64,000 nucleotides of DNA from an uncultured Duodenibacillus sp. (GTDB lineage Bacteria > Pseudomonadota > Gammaproteobacteria > Burkholderiales > Burkholderiaceae_F): assembly GCA_944390715.1 (NCBI GenBank), contig CALXQS010000003.1, forward strand, positions 1 through 64,000, in the 5' to 3' direction. Positions 1 through 8,513 of the stretch are shown here, in pieces; the stretch's first letter is position 1, and every line of letters starts with the position of its first letter. A program made the position numbers and the translations under genes. The notes under the pieces were generated by a model. The model was not told the DNA's origin. It saw nothing but the letters and a program-made list of their open reading frames with translations, and ran no database searches.

Positions 1-1
1 C

Positions 2-841
2 GACACGGTCAATCACAGTCGATTGATCCGCAAGTTGTCGGAACGAATCAAGGACGGGCGAGTCATCTCGCTTATCAGCCGAATGCTCAAGTCCGGCGTG
101 TCTGTCGAAGGAAAGGTTGAGGAGTCGGAAGTCGGTCTCATGCAGGGCGGACCGTTGTCACCGCTCCTAGCGAACATCTACTTGGATGAACTCGACAAGG
201 AGCTGGAAAGACGTGGACACCGATTCGCTAGATATGCAGATGATCTTGTGATCCTGTGCAAATCGAAGCGATCAGCTCAACGGACACTGGCGAGCGTCAC
301 CCGATTCATCGAGGGACGCATGAAGCTCAAAGTCAACGAGACCAAAACCACGGTGAGCTACATCACACGCAGCGTGAAGTTTCTCGGCCACGGGTTCTAC
401 AAAACCAAGGTTGGGTTCTTTCCCACTGTGCACCCAAAGTCGAAGGAGCGACTCAAGAACGCACTTAGAGAAGTTCTATCCCGCAACAGGAAGAAGAGCA
501 TCGAGGACGTGAAGGAAACGCTTCGCAAGAAATTGCGGGGGTGGTGTGAGTACTTCAAATTTGCGAAGTACGAGAAATGGTCAAAGGAAACCGATGAGTG
601 GATTCGACGACGAATCCGTCAGCTGTTGTGGAAAACATGGAAACGGGTCAGGACGCGATACTCGGCGCTGAGAAAACTCGGATGTATGCACGAACTAGCA
701 CTGCAGTGGGCTAATACGCGTAAAGGCTATTGGCGTATTGCGAATAGTCCAACCTTGGCCATGACCCTGAACAATGACTTTCTGAAGAACCACGGATGGT
801 GTTGGCTTGGTCTAACCCGGGTCAACGGGTATGAAGGCTGA
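2..841 (+). CDS. ltrA: Group II intron reverse transcriptase/maturase, 5' partial
   Basis: The reading frame is open from base 2, before the first usable start at 23, and begins DTVNHS, a piece of the usual RT block around 'FDTVNH'. It therefore continues from outside the window. Visible features are the GGPLSPLLANI block, the catalytic YADD box near bases 230-245, the maturase X/thumb region, and the C-terminal group II intron maturase domain (RGWCEYF, then the RKGYWRIANSPTL tail). The protein copies the intron into DNA for retrohoming and helps splicing. No internal stop is seen, so the visible half looks intact. Confidence 0.85.
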   Translation, partial: DTVNHSRLIRKLSERIKDGRVISLISRMLKSGVSVEGKVEESEVGLMQGGPLSPLLANIYLDELDKELERRGHRFARYADDLVILCKSKRSAQRTLASVTRFIEGRMKLKVNETKTTVSYITRSVKFLGHGFYKTKVGFFPTVHPKSKERLKNALREVLSRNRKKSIEDVKETLRKKLRGWCEYFKFAKYEKWSKETDEWIRRRIRQLLWKTWKRVRTRYSALRKLGCMHELALQWANTRKGYWRIANSPTLAMTLNNDFLKNHGWCWLGLTRVNGYEG

Positions 842-948
842 ACTATGGAAACCGCCGTAAAACGTCTCGGGAGAGGCGCCTACCAGACCGGTACGGGCGG
901 TGGTGTGAGAGGTCGGTAGGCGAACTAATCACCTACCACCTACTCGAT
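842..948 (+). ncRNA. Group II intron domains V/VI region
   Basis: Directly after the maturase stop, arms 851-859 (ACCGCCGTA) and 892-901 (TACGGGCGGT) can pair with one bulge, and a GTGTGAGAGG segment follows. A hairpin with arms GGTAGG (915-920) and CCTACC (932-937) encloses CTAATC, the context expected of the branch-point adenosine of domain VI. The exact 3' splice site is placed near 948 by analogy with other introns. Confidence 0.55.
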
Positions 949-986
949 TGTACTCGGCATGAGCACGATTTAACGGTTATGTCTAC

Positions 987-1562
987 ATGGCCTGTGTGAT
1001 TGCCAACATGATTGTGCAGACTGCCTATGCCTGCGCTGAAGACGAATTTGCTCTCGTTGCTCAGCGCGATCAAAAGAACTGCCACTACATCGGCAGCTAC
1101 TGCAAGTCCAAGGTGCTCGGTGCCTGCATAGAAAAGCGCGAGGTGTACTGCTGCTTCAAGTCGCCCCTAGCGCGAATTATGAATGAACAGATCCGGCTTC
1201 AAGGCGACATCCTCGGCGAGGAATACGACGGCTTTGGAATACCCAAGAATCCCAAGTGCACGGGGGTGCCCTTGGACAAGATCGATCGGGTTGACTGTTC
1301 GCGCATTGATCTGTCGGAGTGGATTGCGCTGCTGCGCATCACCAGAAATCTGCCCACCGATGAAACCGTCAATTTGGAGAGCCTCACCGGTAAAGGTAGC
1401 AAGCTCGACGTGGATGGCAACCGGCTCAACACGCTCGATCGCGTGATGGAACGTCTCGAAGGAACTGAGATCGACAACATGCGCAGCGAAGCGAGCAAAC
1501 GCATGGACATCGATACGGGCTATCGAGTAGAGGAAAACAGCGGCAATGAACCAACCCAATGA
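987..1562 (+). pseudogene. traN: Conjugal transfer protein TraN, C-terminal remnant
   Basis: The 191-residue product resembles the C-terminal end of TraN, the outer-membrane mating-pair stabilisation protein of F-type conjugation systems. The diagnostic stretch includes CHYIGSYC, KVLGACIEK, YCCFKSPLARI and a later RIDLSEW block, with many cysteines. TraN proteins are normally several times longer and carry a signal peptide; neither is present. An in-frame TGA at 960-962 lies between the intron end and the first ATG, so this is not a continuous gene across the intron. A following frame from 1546 (MNQPNDF...) stops within about 15 codons, as if the next tra gene were also broken. It is most likely a non-functional relic of an integrated conjugative element. 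Confidence 0.7.
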
Positions 1563-1751
1563 TTTTGCAAAGAAGACGAACCTTTTCTAAGCAACGGATC
1601 GACGTTCGGATCTGCTTTCCGGTCAACTCCTGCAGAAGGGGCGCCGCGCCAAAAACCGCCATCGCAATAGTTATATATCCAAAAATTCCGCTATCATAAT
1701 GGAGAATTTTTCCTTCCGTCTCCTATTAAGATTTTTTTTCTAGAACAACTC

Positions 1752-2924
1752 ATGGACTTGATCAAGCGCGGTATTCAAGATTCAGTTGATGGTCAGACAC
1801 CACCTAAAGCAGTGGTCATTTTTGGTGCTCGTCGTATCGGAAAAACAACATTGCTCGAACAAATAGTTGATCGGAACACGTCAGCCTGGTACACGGGCGA
1901 TAGTTATTCAGATATAGAACGCTTGAAGCTTCTGTCCGAAGGCGACGTCAAAACGCTGCTTTTCCAGTCGGACACGCTCATCATTGATGAAGCGCAGAGA
2001 ATTCCTGATATCGGATTGCTGCTGAAGCGTCTTGTCGATATGAATATGACGCTTGATTCGCCTGTTCGCATTTTCGTGACAGGGTCTTCTTCATTGGAAC
2101 TTGCTAAAGGCATTAAGGAATCAGCAGTTGGCCGTCTCGTGCAGCGTCAGATGTGGCCGCTATCCGTAACAGAGTTGGCACAGGCTCCTAAGAGCAGTTG
2201 GGCCAAAGTCCTTCGCGACTTGGACTGGCATCTTGTCTACGGCATGTTTCCGGAGGTGTACAACGAGCCTCAGAAGGCCCGGATTCTACTCAAGGACTAC
2301 GTTGACGGAATTCTCTTTAAGGATTTGTTTTCGTTGGGCGGAATTCGGCTCAACTCAAAATTTGAGGTCTTGGTGCGGCTTCTTGCCTACAGTGTCGGCT
2401 CAGAAGTGAGTTACGACAGCCTTGCACGAGAAACCGGACTCAACAAAACGACCGTCGCTGACTACATTACTTTGCTTGAGCAGTGCTTCATTGTGAAGGT
2501 TTGTCCGTCTTACGCCAAAAATCTGGCCAACGAACTCAAGAAAGGCAAAAAAGTTTATTTTTGCGATAACGGCATCCGCAATGCCATCATCGAAAACTTT
2601 GATCCTTTGCCGTCAAGACATGACCGCGGTGCGCTTTGGGAAAATTTCTTCTTTATGGAACGTGTCAAGCTGCATTCGCTATTGCAAGACTTTTGCCGCA
2701 TTTATTTTTGGCGTACGTCCGGGAAAAAGACAAATGAGCTGGACTTTATTGAAGTTATTGACGGAAAGATGCAGGCTTTTGAGTGCAAGCTTTCTCCTAA
2801 GGCAGAAGCCAAGCCAGGACCGGACTTTGAGGCTGCATATCCGGATTGCCCTATTAACGTAGTATCGCCGGCTACTATGCTTAAGGTTTGGCTCGAGGTC
2901 GAGAACGTCTCTGAGCCCATGTAA
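1752..2924 (+). CDS. AAA ATPase with DUF4143 domain
   Basis: A 390-residue protein of the widespread AAA/DUF4143 ATPase family. The Walker A motif GARRIGKTT is at about residues 25-33 and a Walker B-like LIIDEAQR near 78. The middle region resembles a winged helix (KTTVADYITLLE). The C-terminal block contains NELDF and FECK, the spacing seen in PD-(D/E)xK-like folds of this family. The start at 1752 follows an AT-rich stretch (about 1665-1750) that is lower in GC than the surroundings and probably holds the promoter. Family members are frequent in accessory DNA but their role is poorly defined; a defence or toxin-antitoxin link has been suggested for relatives and is not shown here. Its end lies five bases before the transposase ORF. 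Confidence 0.75.
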   Translation: MDLIKRGIQDSVDGQTPPKAVVIFGARRIGKTTLLEQIVDRNTSAWYTGDSYSDIERLKLLSEGDVKTLLFQSDTLIIDEAQRIPDIGLLLKRLVDMNMTLDSPVRIFVTGSSSLELAKGIKESAVGRLVQRQMWPLSVTELAQAPKSSWAKVLRDLDWHLVYGMFPEVYNEPQKARILLKDYVDGILFKDLFSLGGIRLNSKFEVLVRLLAYSVGSEVSYDSLARETGLNKTTVADYITLLEQCFIVKVCPSYAKNLANELKKGKKVYFCDNGIRNAIIENFDPLPSRHDRGALWENFFFMERVKLHSLLQDFCRIYFWRTSGKKTNELDFIEVIDGKMQAFECKLSPKAEAKPGPDFEAAYPDCPINVVSPATMLKVWLEVENVSEPM

Positions 2925-2929
2925 ATCAG

Positions 2930-4351
2930 ATGACAACTCGCCGTATTGGGGCGACAGCCATTTTTGATGCCGTTGCTCGTCAAATTGGCTTGCGCGAAGA
3001 TTTAATCATCGTCTGGGGTCCGAGAGCGGCTGATCTTGCCTTGTCCTTGGCTTATCACTGGCTGACGACAGCCAGCAACGCCTGCTATTTGTTCCAATCC
3101 TGGGCCGAAGGTTATCTGCTGCCTTTTGACGGTGAAGCTTCTGCCAAAGATCTAACAGAATTTTTTACTGAACTCGGCAACCGTGCAGGCTGGGAGAAGA
3201 AGTTCTTCTCTGCTCGCATTGCCCGCACGGACAAAGATGAAATCTTTTCGTACGACGCCACCAATGTCGCTGCCAAGGCATGCGACGTGCTCGATGCTCA
3301 GTACGGCAAATCCAAAAAAGGCGGCTACCGACGGCAGATCGGCATGAGCATTTTGTTTGCCCATCGCACAGACCTGCCAGTCATGTATCGGCTGTTTCCC
3401 GGCAACATCACCGATGTCAGCACGATTGCCGATCTGCTGCCCCGATGCGAGCTGCTCACGGACAATCAGATTGTCGCTGCAGTGCTCGACAGAGGCTATT
3501 TCTCCTTGGAGAATCTGGCGCGATGCATCGACAAAGGACACCGCGTGCTGATTGCGGCAAAGATGAACATCTCCTGGGTGGCAGAGGCAGCCGAGAACGC
3601 CATGCCGCGGCTTTGGGATGTTCGATCAAGACTCAAGAAGCACCCGGTCTGGGGAACAACGATCGACAAGGCGCTGACGTTTGACGACGGCAAAGCGCGC
3701 AAAGTTTGGATCCATATTTTTAGAGATGAGGCCAAGTCGAGTCAGGAATACAAAGCATTTTTTGAAGATATTGAAGAATATGAAGCGCAATGGAAGCATG
3801 CTGCACACAGCAGCGAACAGGAACGCAATGCTCTGAGCAAGAGCGGCTTGCTGAAATTCTTTGAGACTCCTGCGGCTGGACCCGGAGAATGTGAACTGCA
3901 GCGAAATTACGATGCCATCAATGCAGAAAGTCGGTACTTTGGCTTTTTTGCAAGCGTCAGCACAATGCAGTGCGATGCGCAGACGGCCATTGAAACGTAC
4001 AGTCGTCGCGATGCAATCGAGAAATGTTTTATGGCTGGCAAAACGGATGTGAATATGAAGACCGTGCGATCACACAGTGAGTCCACGGTCAAGGGGCGCT
4101 TCATCGTGAGCTTCCTGGCGCTGTGCATCATCTGCGAAGTTGGCCGCCGGATGCGCCTGCCGCTGGTGAAATTTGGAACCAATGGAAAGATTACGAAGGA
4201 ATATGTACCGCTCGGCAGCGAATACACCTTTGAAGAGATCCTCAACACGTTGCAGACAGTTCAGGCACTGACGAGTCGTGACGGCAAAATGCAGATGATG
4301 GAAGTCACGAAGCGTCAGCATGAAGTCGTGCGCCGCGGGCAATGTTTTTAG
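2930..4351 (+). CDS. IS1634-like (IS4 superfamily) transposase, probably N-terminally truncated
   Basis: A 473-residue DDE transposase. Candidate catalytic positions are the Asp in SYDATNV, the Asp in VLDRGYFS and the Glu in RDAIEKCF, in the order and spacing of IS4/IS1634-type enzymes. Full-length family members usually carry roughly 80-100 more N-terminal residues before the equivalent of GATAIFDAVA. Here the frame is closed by a TGA at 2912-2914, so no upstream extension is possible. Loss of the left end is therefore likely, and I found no matching inverted repeats around it. The element is probably immobile unless rescued by an intact copy elsewhere. Confidence 0.7.
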   Translation: MTTRRIGATAIFDAVARQIGLREDLIIVWGPRAADLALSLAYHWLTTASNACYLFQSWAEGYLLPFDGEASAKDLTEFFTELGNRAGWEKKFFSARIARTDKDEIFSYDATNVAAKACDVLDAQYGKSKKGGYRRQIGMSILFAHRTDLPVMYRLFPGNITDVSTIADLLPRCELLTDNQIVAAVLDRGYFSLENLARCIDKGHRVLIAAKMNISWVAEAAENAMPRLWDVRSRLKKHPVWGTTIDKALTFDDGKARKVWIHIFRDEAKSSQEYKAFFEDIEEYEAQWKHAAHSSEQERNALSKSGLLKFFETPAAGPGECELQRNYDAINAESRYFGFFASVSTMQCDAQTAIETYSRRDAIEKCFMAGKTDVNMKTVRSHSESTVKGRFIVSFLALCIICEVGRRMRLPLVKFGTNGKITKEYVPLGSEYTFEEILNTLQTVQALTSRDGKMQMMEVTKRQHEVVRRGQCF

Positions 4352-4467
4352 TGCATGCGATCGAGCTCTGCCGACAAGGCGAAAAGTTTGATTATTCGAA
4401 TTTAAACTGCGCTGCAAAAAAGTTCGGCCGCTTGCAGTCTGCGGAAAATTTGCGCAAGCTCATTTCG

Positions 4468-4499
4468 ATCCGGCCTCGGCAAGTCCGCGGGATTTTTTT
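4468..4499 (+). terminator. Possible Rho-independent terminator
   Basis: An imperfect stem (arms near 4468-4475 and 4485-4493) is followed by seven T. It would end transcription coming from the transposase region and insulate the efflux operon. The stem has mismatches, so this is only a candidate. Confidence 0.4.
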
Positions 4500-4594
4500 C
4501 AGCCAATCGCACAAAACCTTGCAGTCTGAGTCAAAATGTCGAAATAACAGGTCGAGGACGTTCTGTTCGGCGCTGCAGTCTTGAGTTGAGGACG

Positions 4595-5596
4595 ATGCAA
4601 TTGACTAAGCGAAAGGTTTTATTGCTCCTTGCAGCAGTTTTTGCAGTGGTGGTCGGCGGCTTTGCCGCATACGATGCAACAAGGGACAATACGGGAATGC
4701 TCAAGCTTTACGGCAGCATTGACATGCGTACTGTCGAGCTTGCGTTCGAAGAAAGCGGCCGAATTGAAGAGGTGCTTGTCGAAGAGGGGATGCGGGTTGC
4801 TGCGGGTCAGCAGCTGGCGACGCTGCAAAAGCGCCGCTACGAGATTGCCCGTGAAACTGCGGCCGCTCAGGTAAATGTGGCGCAAAAGGAGCTGCAGCTT
4901 TTATTGGCGGGATCCAGGCAGGAAGAAATTGATGCCGCTCGTGCCGAGCTTGAGGCTGCGCAGGCTTCGCATCGCTTTGCACAGCGCACGTGCGCACGAG
5001 AGACAAAGCTCGGCGATGCCACGACCAAGCTCAGAGTCGACGAGGCCTGCTCGCAGGCGAAGGTGTCTCTAGCTCAAGCGCGGGCAGCGCAAGAGAAGCT
5101 TGATTTGCTCTTGGCCGGCACGCGAATTGAGCAAATTGAGGTGGCGCGCGCCAACCTCAAGCTTGCCGAGGCCTCTTTGGCTGATGCGCAAAGAGCGCTT
5201 GAGAACTGCACCCTCGTTTCTCCCTCAGAGGGAGTGATCCGCAGCCGACTCAGAGAAAAGGGCGATATGGTGAGCGCTCAGAGCGCCGTGTACGAGCTTG
5301 CGCTCATGACGCCCTTGTGGGCGCGCGTCTGGGTCGATGAAGTCAATCTCGGGCGCATCGCCCCCGGGCAAAAGGTGCGCGTCAGAGTCGACAGTTATCC
5401 CGACAGAGTCTTTGAGGCGGTGGTCGGCTTTGTGTCGACTGTGGCTGAATTCACGCCGAAGACGGTGCAGACAGAAGATCTGCGCACGTCTTTGGTCTAC
5501 GAGGTGCGCGCAACTCTTGCAGATCCTCAGGGACTTTTGCGGCTGGGCATGCCGGTGACGGTTGAAGTGGATGCGCTGCCCGCAGAGGGAGCTTGA
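4595..5596 (+). CDS. HlyD-family periplasmic adaptor (YbhG-like)
   Basis: Membrane-fusion protein that links an inner-membrane ABC exporter to the outer membrane. An N-terminal membrane anchor (residues about 7-26) is followed by a lipoyl-like half (SGRIEEVLVEEGMRVAAGQQL) and a long alanine/glutamate-rich coiled-coil hairpin containing two near-identical LLLAGxR-EQI/EEI repeats. The second lipoyl half (SPSEGVIRSR) and a beta-barrel region complete it. The ATG at 4595 is preferred over a TTG at 4586 because the GAGG at about 4588-4591 is correctly placed for it. It is the first gene of an operon with the double ATPase and two permeases, matching the ybhGFSR layout. The substrate is unknown; cationic drugs or toxic metabolites are typical for the family. 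Confidence 0.85.
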   Translation: MQLTKRKVLLLLAAVFAVVVGGFAAYDATRDNTGMLKLYGSIDMRTVELAFEESGRIEEVLVEEGMRVAAGQQLATLQKRRYEIARETAAAQVNVAQKELQLLLAGSRQEEIDAARAELEAAQASHRFAQRTCARETKLGDATTKLRVDEACSQAKVSLAQARAAQEKLDLLLAGTRIEQIEVARANLKLAEASLADAQRALENCTLVSPSEGVIRSRLREKGDMVSAQSAVYELALMTPLWARVWVDEVNLGRIAPGQKVRVRVDSYPDRVFEAVVGFVSTVAEFTPKTVQTEDLRTSLVYEVRATLADPQGLLRLGMPVTVEVDALPAEGA

Positions 5597-5624
5597 GCGA
5601 GGGGTGTTGGTCGCCGTTGAGCCG

Positions 5625-7403
5625 ATGAAGGACGCTGTCTTGAACTCAGGAAAACAGCCTGCGCTTGAAGCCCGAAACATTCGCAGGCGTGAAAAAGCTC
5701 CGGCAGCAGAGATTCTGCACGGCATCAGCGCTGTTTTTCAGAAGGCGCGGCTCACGGCGCTTGTCGGCGCCGACGGCGCGGGAAAGACAACTTTCATGCG
5801 CATTCTGGCGGGCATTTTGCCTCCCTCCGAAGGCGAGGTGCTCGTGTTTGGAGAAAATCTCTACCGCGATGTCAGCCGTCTGCAGAAAATGGTCGGCTAC
5901 ATGCCGCAGAAGTTCGGTCTGTATGAAGACCTGAGCGTGGCGGAAAATTTTTCTCTTTATGCCGATCTCTTCGGCCTGAGCCAAGCCGATCGCCGTGAGC
6001 GTACGGCGCAGCTGCTGGCAATGACGGGGTTGAGCGGCTTTGCCGAGCGCCCTGCGGGAAAGCTCTCGGGCGGGATGAAGCAAAAGCTGGGGCTTGCCTG
6101 CGCGCTTTTGAACCATCCCCGCATTTTGCTGTTGGACGAGCCGAGCGTGGGCGTTGATCCGCTCTCGAGAAAGGAGCTCTGGGAAATACTGCGGCGCAAT
6201 GTCGACGAGGAGGGCATGTGCGTTGTCGTCGCCACGACTTATATGGATGAGGCGGCGTTGTGCGACGCGGTGATTGTGCTCGAAAACGGCAGCCTGCAGC
6301 TGACGGGAACGCCTCAGGATATTGCCCGGCACGCCCGCGGGAGAACCTTTTGGGTTGATCCTGGCGTAGCTCAGAGCGTGCGGGATGTGCAGGCGGCGCT
6401 TTTGGATGCTCAGGATCTGGTGCTTGACGCTGTGCCCCAGGCCTGCGGCGTGCGCGTCGTGGTGATGCCGCAGGTGCGGCAGGAAGACTTGCAGGAAGCT
6501 TTCCCCGGACTAGCAGTAAGACCGAGAGCGGCGACGCTCGAAGACGGGTATCTAGAAAAGCGCCGGGAGCTTCTGGGGCGTCCGAGCTTTTCAGCTGCGG
6601 CGGGCGCGGCTGCAGAGGGTTTTGAGGACGATGTCGTCATACGCGCCCGAGGCCTTGTGCGGCGCTTCGGCGACTTCGTCGCTGTAGACAAAACGAGCTT
6701 TGATGTGCGCGCCGGAGAAATCTTTGGGCTTCTTGGGCCCAATGGAGCGGGAAAAACCACAACGTTCAAAATGCTCTGCGGGCTGATTGAGATCAGTGAG
6801 GGAGAGCTTGTGGTGGCCGGCGTGGATGTAAAAAATGCGCGTACCCTTGCTCGTGAAAAGCTGGGCTACATGTCGCAGAAGTTTTCTTTGTACGGCAATC
6901 TTTCCGTGCGGCAGAATCTTGAATTTTTTGCGGGCGCTTACGCGCTTTTCGGCGAGCCGGCCCGCAGGCGCATTGCCGAAGTTGCCCGCGACTTTGATCT
7001 CGATAAGGATATGGAGCGCGAGGCTGGAACGCTGCCGGGCGGCTGCAGACAGAGGCTTGCCATGGCTGTCGCGCTTTTGCATCGGCCGAAAATTCTTTTT
7101 CTTGACGAACCGACAAGCGGCGCGGACATTCCGACGCGGCGGCAGTTCTGGCGGTGGATGACGGCGCTGGCAGCTGCGGGCACGACGATCATTGTGACCA
7201 CGCACTTCATGGAGGAGGCGCTTTACTGCGACCGCATCCTCATTCAGGATGCAGGCGAGCCGCTGGTGCTCGGGACGCCCGCGCAGGTGCGAGGCGAAAG
7301 CGGCACGATGAATGAGGCTTTCGTGCGCATCGTGCTCGAAGCCAGACAGGATGCAAAAAACAATGCAGCAGTGGCTCAGGGAGGAAAGAATGAGGCAGTC
7401 TGA
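5625..7403 (+). CDS. ABC exporter ATPase with two fused nucleotide-binding domains (YbhF-like)
   Basis: Two ABC domains lie in one chain. NBD1 has Walker A GADGAGKTT, signature LSGGMKQ and Walker B LLLDEPS. NBD2 has Walker A GPNGAGKTT, a divergent signature LPGGCRQ and Walker B LFLDEPT. The frame is open from an ATG at 5562, overlapping the adaptor gene, but the ATG at 5625 gives a product beginning closer to the first domain; GTG/TTG codons near 5604-5607 are other options. The Ser-to-Pro change in the NBD2 signature could make the two ATP sites unequal. It energises the two permeases encoded next and overlaps the first of them by 14 bases, indicating translational coupling. Confidence 0.85.
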   Translation: MKDAVLNSGKQPALEARNIRRREKAPAAEILHGISAVFQKARLTALVGADGAGKTTFMRILAGILPPSEGEVLVFGENLYRDVSRLQKMVGYMPQKFGLYEDLSVAENFSLYADLFGLSQADRRERTAQLLAMTGLSGFAERPAGKLSGGMKQKLGLACALLNHPRILLLDEPSVGVDPLSRKELWEILRRNVDEEGMCVVVATTYMDEAALCDAVIVLENGSLQLTGTPQDIARHARGRTFWVDPGVAQSVRDVQAALLDAQDLVLDAVPQACGVRVVVMPQVRQEDLQEAFPGLAVRPRAATLEDGYLEKRRELLGRPSFSAAAGAAAEGFEDDVVIRARGLVRRFGDFVAVDKTSFDVRAGEIFGLLGPNGAGKTTTFKMLCGLIEISEGELVVAGVDVKNARTLAREKLGYMSQKFSLYGNLSVRQNLEFFAGAYALFGEPARRRIAEVARDFDLDKDMEREAGTLPGGCRQRLAMAVALLHRPKILFLDEPTSGADIPTRRQFWRWMTALAAAGTTIIVTTHFMEEALYCDRILIQDAGEPLVLGTPAQVRGESGTMNEAFVRIVLEARQDAKNNAAVAQGGKNEAV

Positions 7404-8484
7404 CTTTCTCACCCATGCTTGGGCGCTTTCGGTAAAGGAATGCAGGCAGATTGCACGGGACAAAAGCGCGCTTCTTTTGGGAATTGTGCTGCCCGTCGTG
7501 CTCATTGTTCTTTTCGGCTACGGGCTGACGTTTGATGTGAAAAACGTGCGGCTGGGCATTGTTTCGCCCAGGGAAAATGCTGCGGCAAGCTTGATTTCAA
7601 CGAGCTTTGCGGCAAACGATGTCTTTGACGTCCGCTTTTTTGCTTCCCGCAAGCCTGCCATGGATGCGCTTGAGCGCTTTGAGATTGAGGCGCTTTTGGT
7701 GTTTGAGCAAAAGGCCGCAGCCACGGCCGCACAGCTGCTTGTCGATGGAATAGATGCGCCTAGAGCGACGATGGTGGCCAATGCCGTCAATGGAGAAGTC
7801 GCGGCAGCGCTTGCGGCGCAGGGCGTCGAAAGCTCAGGCATTGAAGTGGTGCCTCGCGTGTGGTTCAACGAATCCGTGCAGAGCCGCTGGTATCTCGTGC
7901 CGGGACTTTTCGTCGTTGTTCTCACCATCACGGGCTGCATGATGACGAGTCTAGTGATTGCTCGAGAGTGGGAAAGAGGAACGATGGAGGCGATGATCGC
8001 CACGCCCATTTCGCCCTTTGCCTTTCTGATATCCAAAACGCTTCCGTATTTCGTGCTGGGCATGCTCGGCTGGGGGCTGTGCCTGTGTGCAGCGGGTTTT
8101 CTTTACGGCGTGCCGATTCGCGGCAGCCTTACGGTCATCTTTGCAAGTTCTGCGCTTTATCTTTTGATGGGGCTTGGTCTGGGGCTTGTGATCTCAAGCG
8201 TGACGCGCTCGCAGTTTCTGGCCTCGCAAATCACCGTGCTGGTGAGCTTTCTGCCGGCAGTGCTGCTGTCGGGATTCATCTTTGATCTGCGCACGGCGCC
8301 AGGCTGGGCCGAGACTTTCGCCTACATGCTGCCGCCGGCCTATTTTCTGGAGGTGCTCAAAATCGGCTTTTTGACGGGCGGCATGCAGACAATCGTGATG
8401 CGTGATCTTTTGGTTTTGGCGCTTTTTGCGGCTGCGGCTTTTGTCGTTGCCTACCGGCACTGCCGCAAGAGGCTGCGCAGCTGA
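7390..8484 (+). CDS. ABC-2 type transporter permease (YbhS-like)
   Basis: An inner-membrane permease of the ABC-2/DrrB-like class: one N-terminal membrane helix (LLLGIVLPVVLIVLFGYGLTF), a large periplasmic domain, then five further helices with the typical VIAREWERGTMEAMIATPIS segment. The ATG at 7390 has a good GGAGG ribosome site six bases upstream and lies inside the end of the ATPase gene; the longer frame from 7312 is unlikely. It forms a heterodimer with the next permease in this family of exporters. Confidence 0.85.
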   Translation: MRQSDFLTHAWALSVKECRQIARDKSALLLGIVLPVVLIVLFGYGLTFDVKNVRLGIVSPRENAAASLISTSFAANDVFDVRFFASRKPAMDALERFEIEALLVFEQKAAATAAQLLVDGIDAPRATMVANAVNGEVAAALAAQGVESSGIEVVPRVWFNESVQSRWYLVPGLFVVVLTITGCMMTSLVIAREWERGTMEAMIATPISPFAFLISKTLPYFVLGMLGWGLCLCAAGFLYGVPIRGSLTVIFASSALYLLMGLGLGLVISSVTRSQFLASQITVLVSFLPAVLLSGFIFDLRTAPGWAETFAYMLPPAYFLEVLKIGFLTGGMQTIVMRDLLVLALFAAAAFVVAYRHCRKRLRS

Positions 8485-8513
8485 ATGCTTTGCAAGGCAA
8501 AGGAGGAGTCGGC

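Larger units (their letters stand above)
1..948 (+). mobile_element. Group II intron, 3' portion (5' part outside window)
   Basis: The segment carries the C-terminal half of an intron-encoded reverse transcriptase/maturase followed by about 107 bases of structured RNA ending in a domain VI-like hairpin. The intron is entered from the left edge, so its 5' end and its target exon are not visible. The 3' boundary near 948 is inferred from the position of the domain VI hairpin (915-937) and the short tail typical after it. The sequence immediately downstream is a conjugation gene remnant, which suggests that the intron sits in a plasmid- or ICE-derived segment. Confidence 0.75.
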
